The translations under genes and the position numbers were made by a program. This document shows positions 42,100 through 42,225 of a stretch of DNA of 42,225 bases, piece after piece (within the stretch, counting starts at the first letter, position 1; each line of letters starts with the position of its first letter). The DNA comes from Georgenia satyanarayanai (GTDB lineage: Bacteria > Actinomycetota > Actinomycetes > Actinomycetales > Actinomycetaceae), in assembly GCF_009193135.1 (NCBI RefSeq), contig NZ_VUKC01000022.1, forward strand, positions 1-42,225, in the 5' to 3' direction. Below the pieces are notes generated by a model, which was not told the DNA's origin, searched no databases, and saw only the letters and a program-made list of their open reading frames with translations.

Positions 42100-42225
42100 T
42101 GTCTCGTGCCGGGTTTAGTGGAGGCTCGGAACTGACGCTTCGGCCTTCACCGGGGCGTTGATCTGACGGTAGTAGGTTGCTTCGAGCTCGGCGGGTGGGA
42201 GGAGGCCGATCTCGCCGTGCAGGCG
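42100..42225 (-). mobile_element. End of an IS3-family insertion sequence
   Basis: The element begins at about 42,100 with TGTCTCGTGCCGGGTTTAG, right where the dehydrogenase homology stops, and carries a transposase C terminus on the minus strand. The remainder lies beyond the window. Target duplication and the other end cannot be seen. Confidence 0.65.
42115..42225 (-). CDS. IS3-family transposase (OrfB), C-terminal fragment
   Basis: The last 36 residues of a transposase, with RLHGEIGLLPPAELEATYYR and an SVPSLH end, the usual C-terminal signature of IS3-family OrfB (rve integrase) proteins. The gene enters the window from the right. It ends 15 bp inside the element's presumed terminus. Confidence 0.83.
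   Translation of the reverse strand, partial: RLHGEIGLLPPAELEATYYRQINAPVKAEASVPSLH

Overview
This 42 kb window is very GC-rich DNA whose gene content points to an actinobacterium. The clues are DrrAB-type exporters with a PadR repressor, a DUF222/HNH endonuclease end, a two-domain small laccase, an AztD-like zinc protein, TANNNT -10 boxes and many apparent leaderless starts. The order Micrococcales is a reasonable guess but is not proven by the sequence. No rRNA, tRNA or CRISPR array was seen.

Layout. Positions 1-2,690 hold the end of an HNH endonuclease and a four-gene operon on the minus strand (PadR regulator, DUF1048 protein, ABC ATPase, ABC permease) behind a promoter with palindromic operator candidates. 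A gamma-glutamyltransferase-family enzyme (2,712-4,508), a small membrane protein and a secreted parallel-repeat protein follow. From 6.6 to 14.2 kb lies a secreted redox cluster on the plus strand: a Tat-exported small laccase, a 1,327-residue ThuA/discoidin/sugar dehydrogenase/PKD/DUF1080 protein, and a cupredoxin protein with five 98-residue Ig-like repeats. The last two share a C-terminal module. After a low-complexity intergenic region (14.15-14.65 kb) come a LolA-like protein with an ABC exporter, two CNNM/CBS membrane proteins, an acetyltransferase and a DUF1349 protein.

From 21.4 to 24.3 kb a dctPQM TRAP transporter runs on the minus strand, followed by a HIT hydrolase, glutaminase, a fumarylacetoacetate hydrolase-family enzyme and an AztD-like zinc chaperone with a Zur-box-like palindrome inside its promoter. 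An acyltransferase-like membrane protein precedes glpD-glpF-glpK (29.9-34.0 kb).

The most unusual segment is 34.09-41.04 kb. A good promoter drives a 32-residue peptide ending in a run of cysteines, written mostly with TGT codons, then a region that can fold in two mutually exclusive ways. Five translationally coupled genes follow: a CMD-AhpD fusion, a FecB-like binding protein, a FecCD permease, a FecE ATPase and a FAD/NAD(P)-binding protein. This looks like a cysteine-responsive attenuated operon for import and redox processing of an unknown substrate.

Three of these five genes carry in-frame tandem arrays of an 18-bp repeat (consensus CGCCGASAGCCGACTTNY). The same repeat, or half of it, also forms the long intergenic hairpins elsewhere in the window. 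The window ends with a broken formaldehyde dehydrogenase-like gene (amber codon plus truncation) cut by an IS3-family element.
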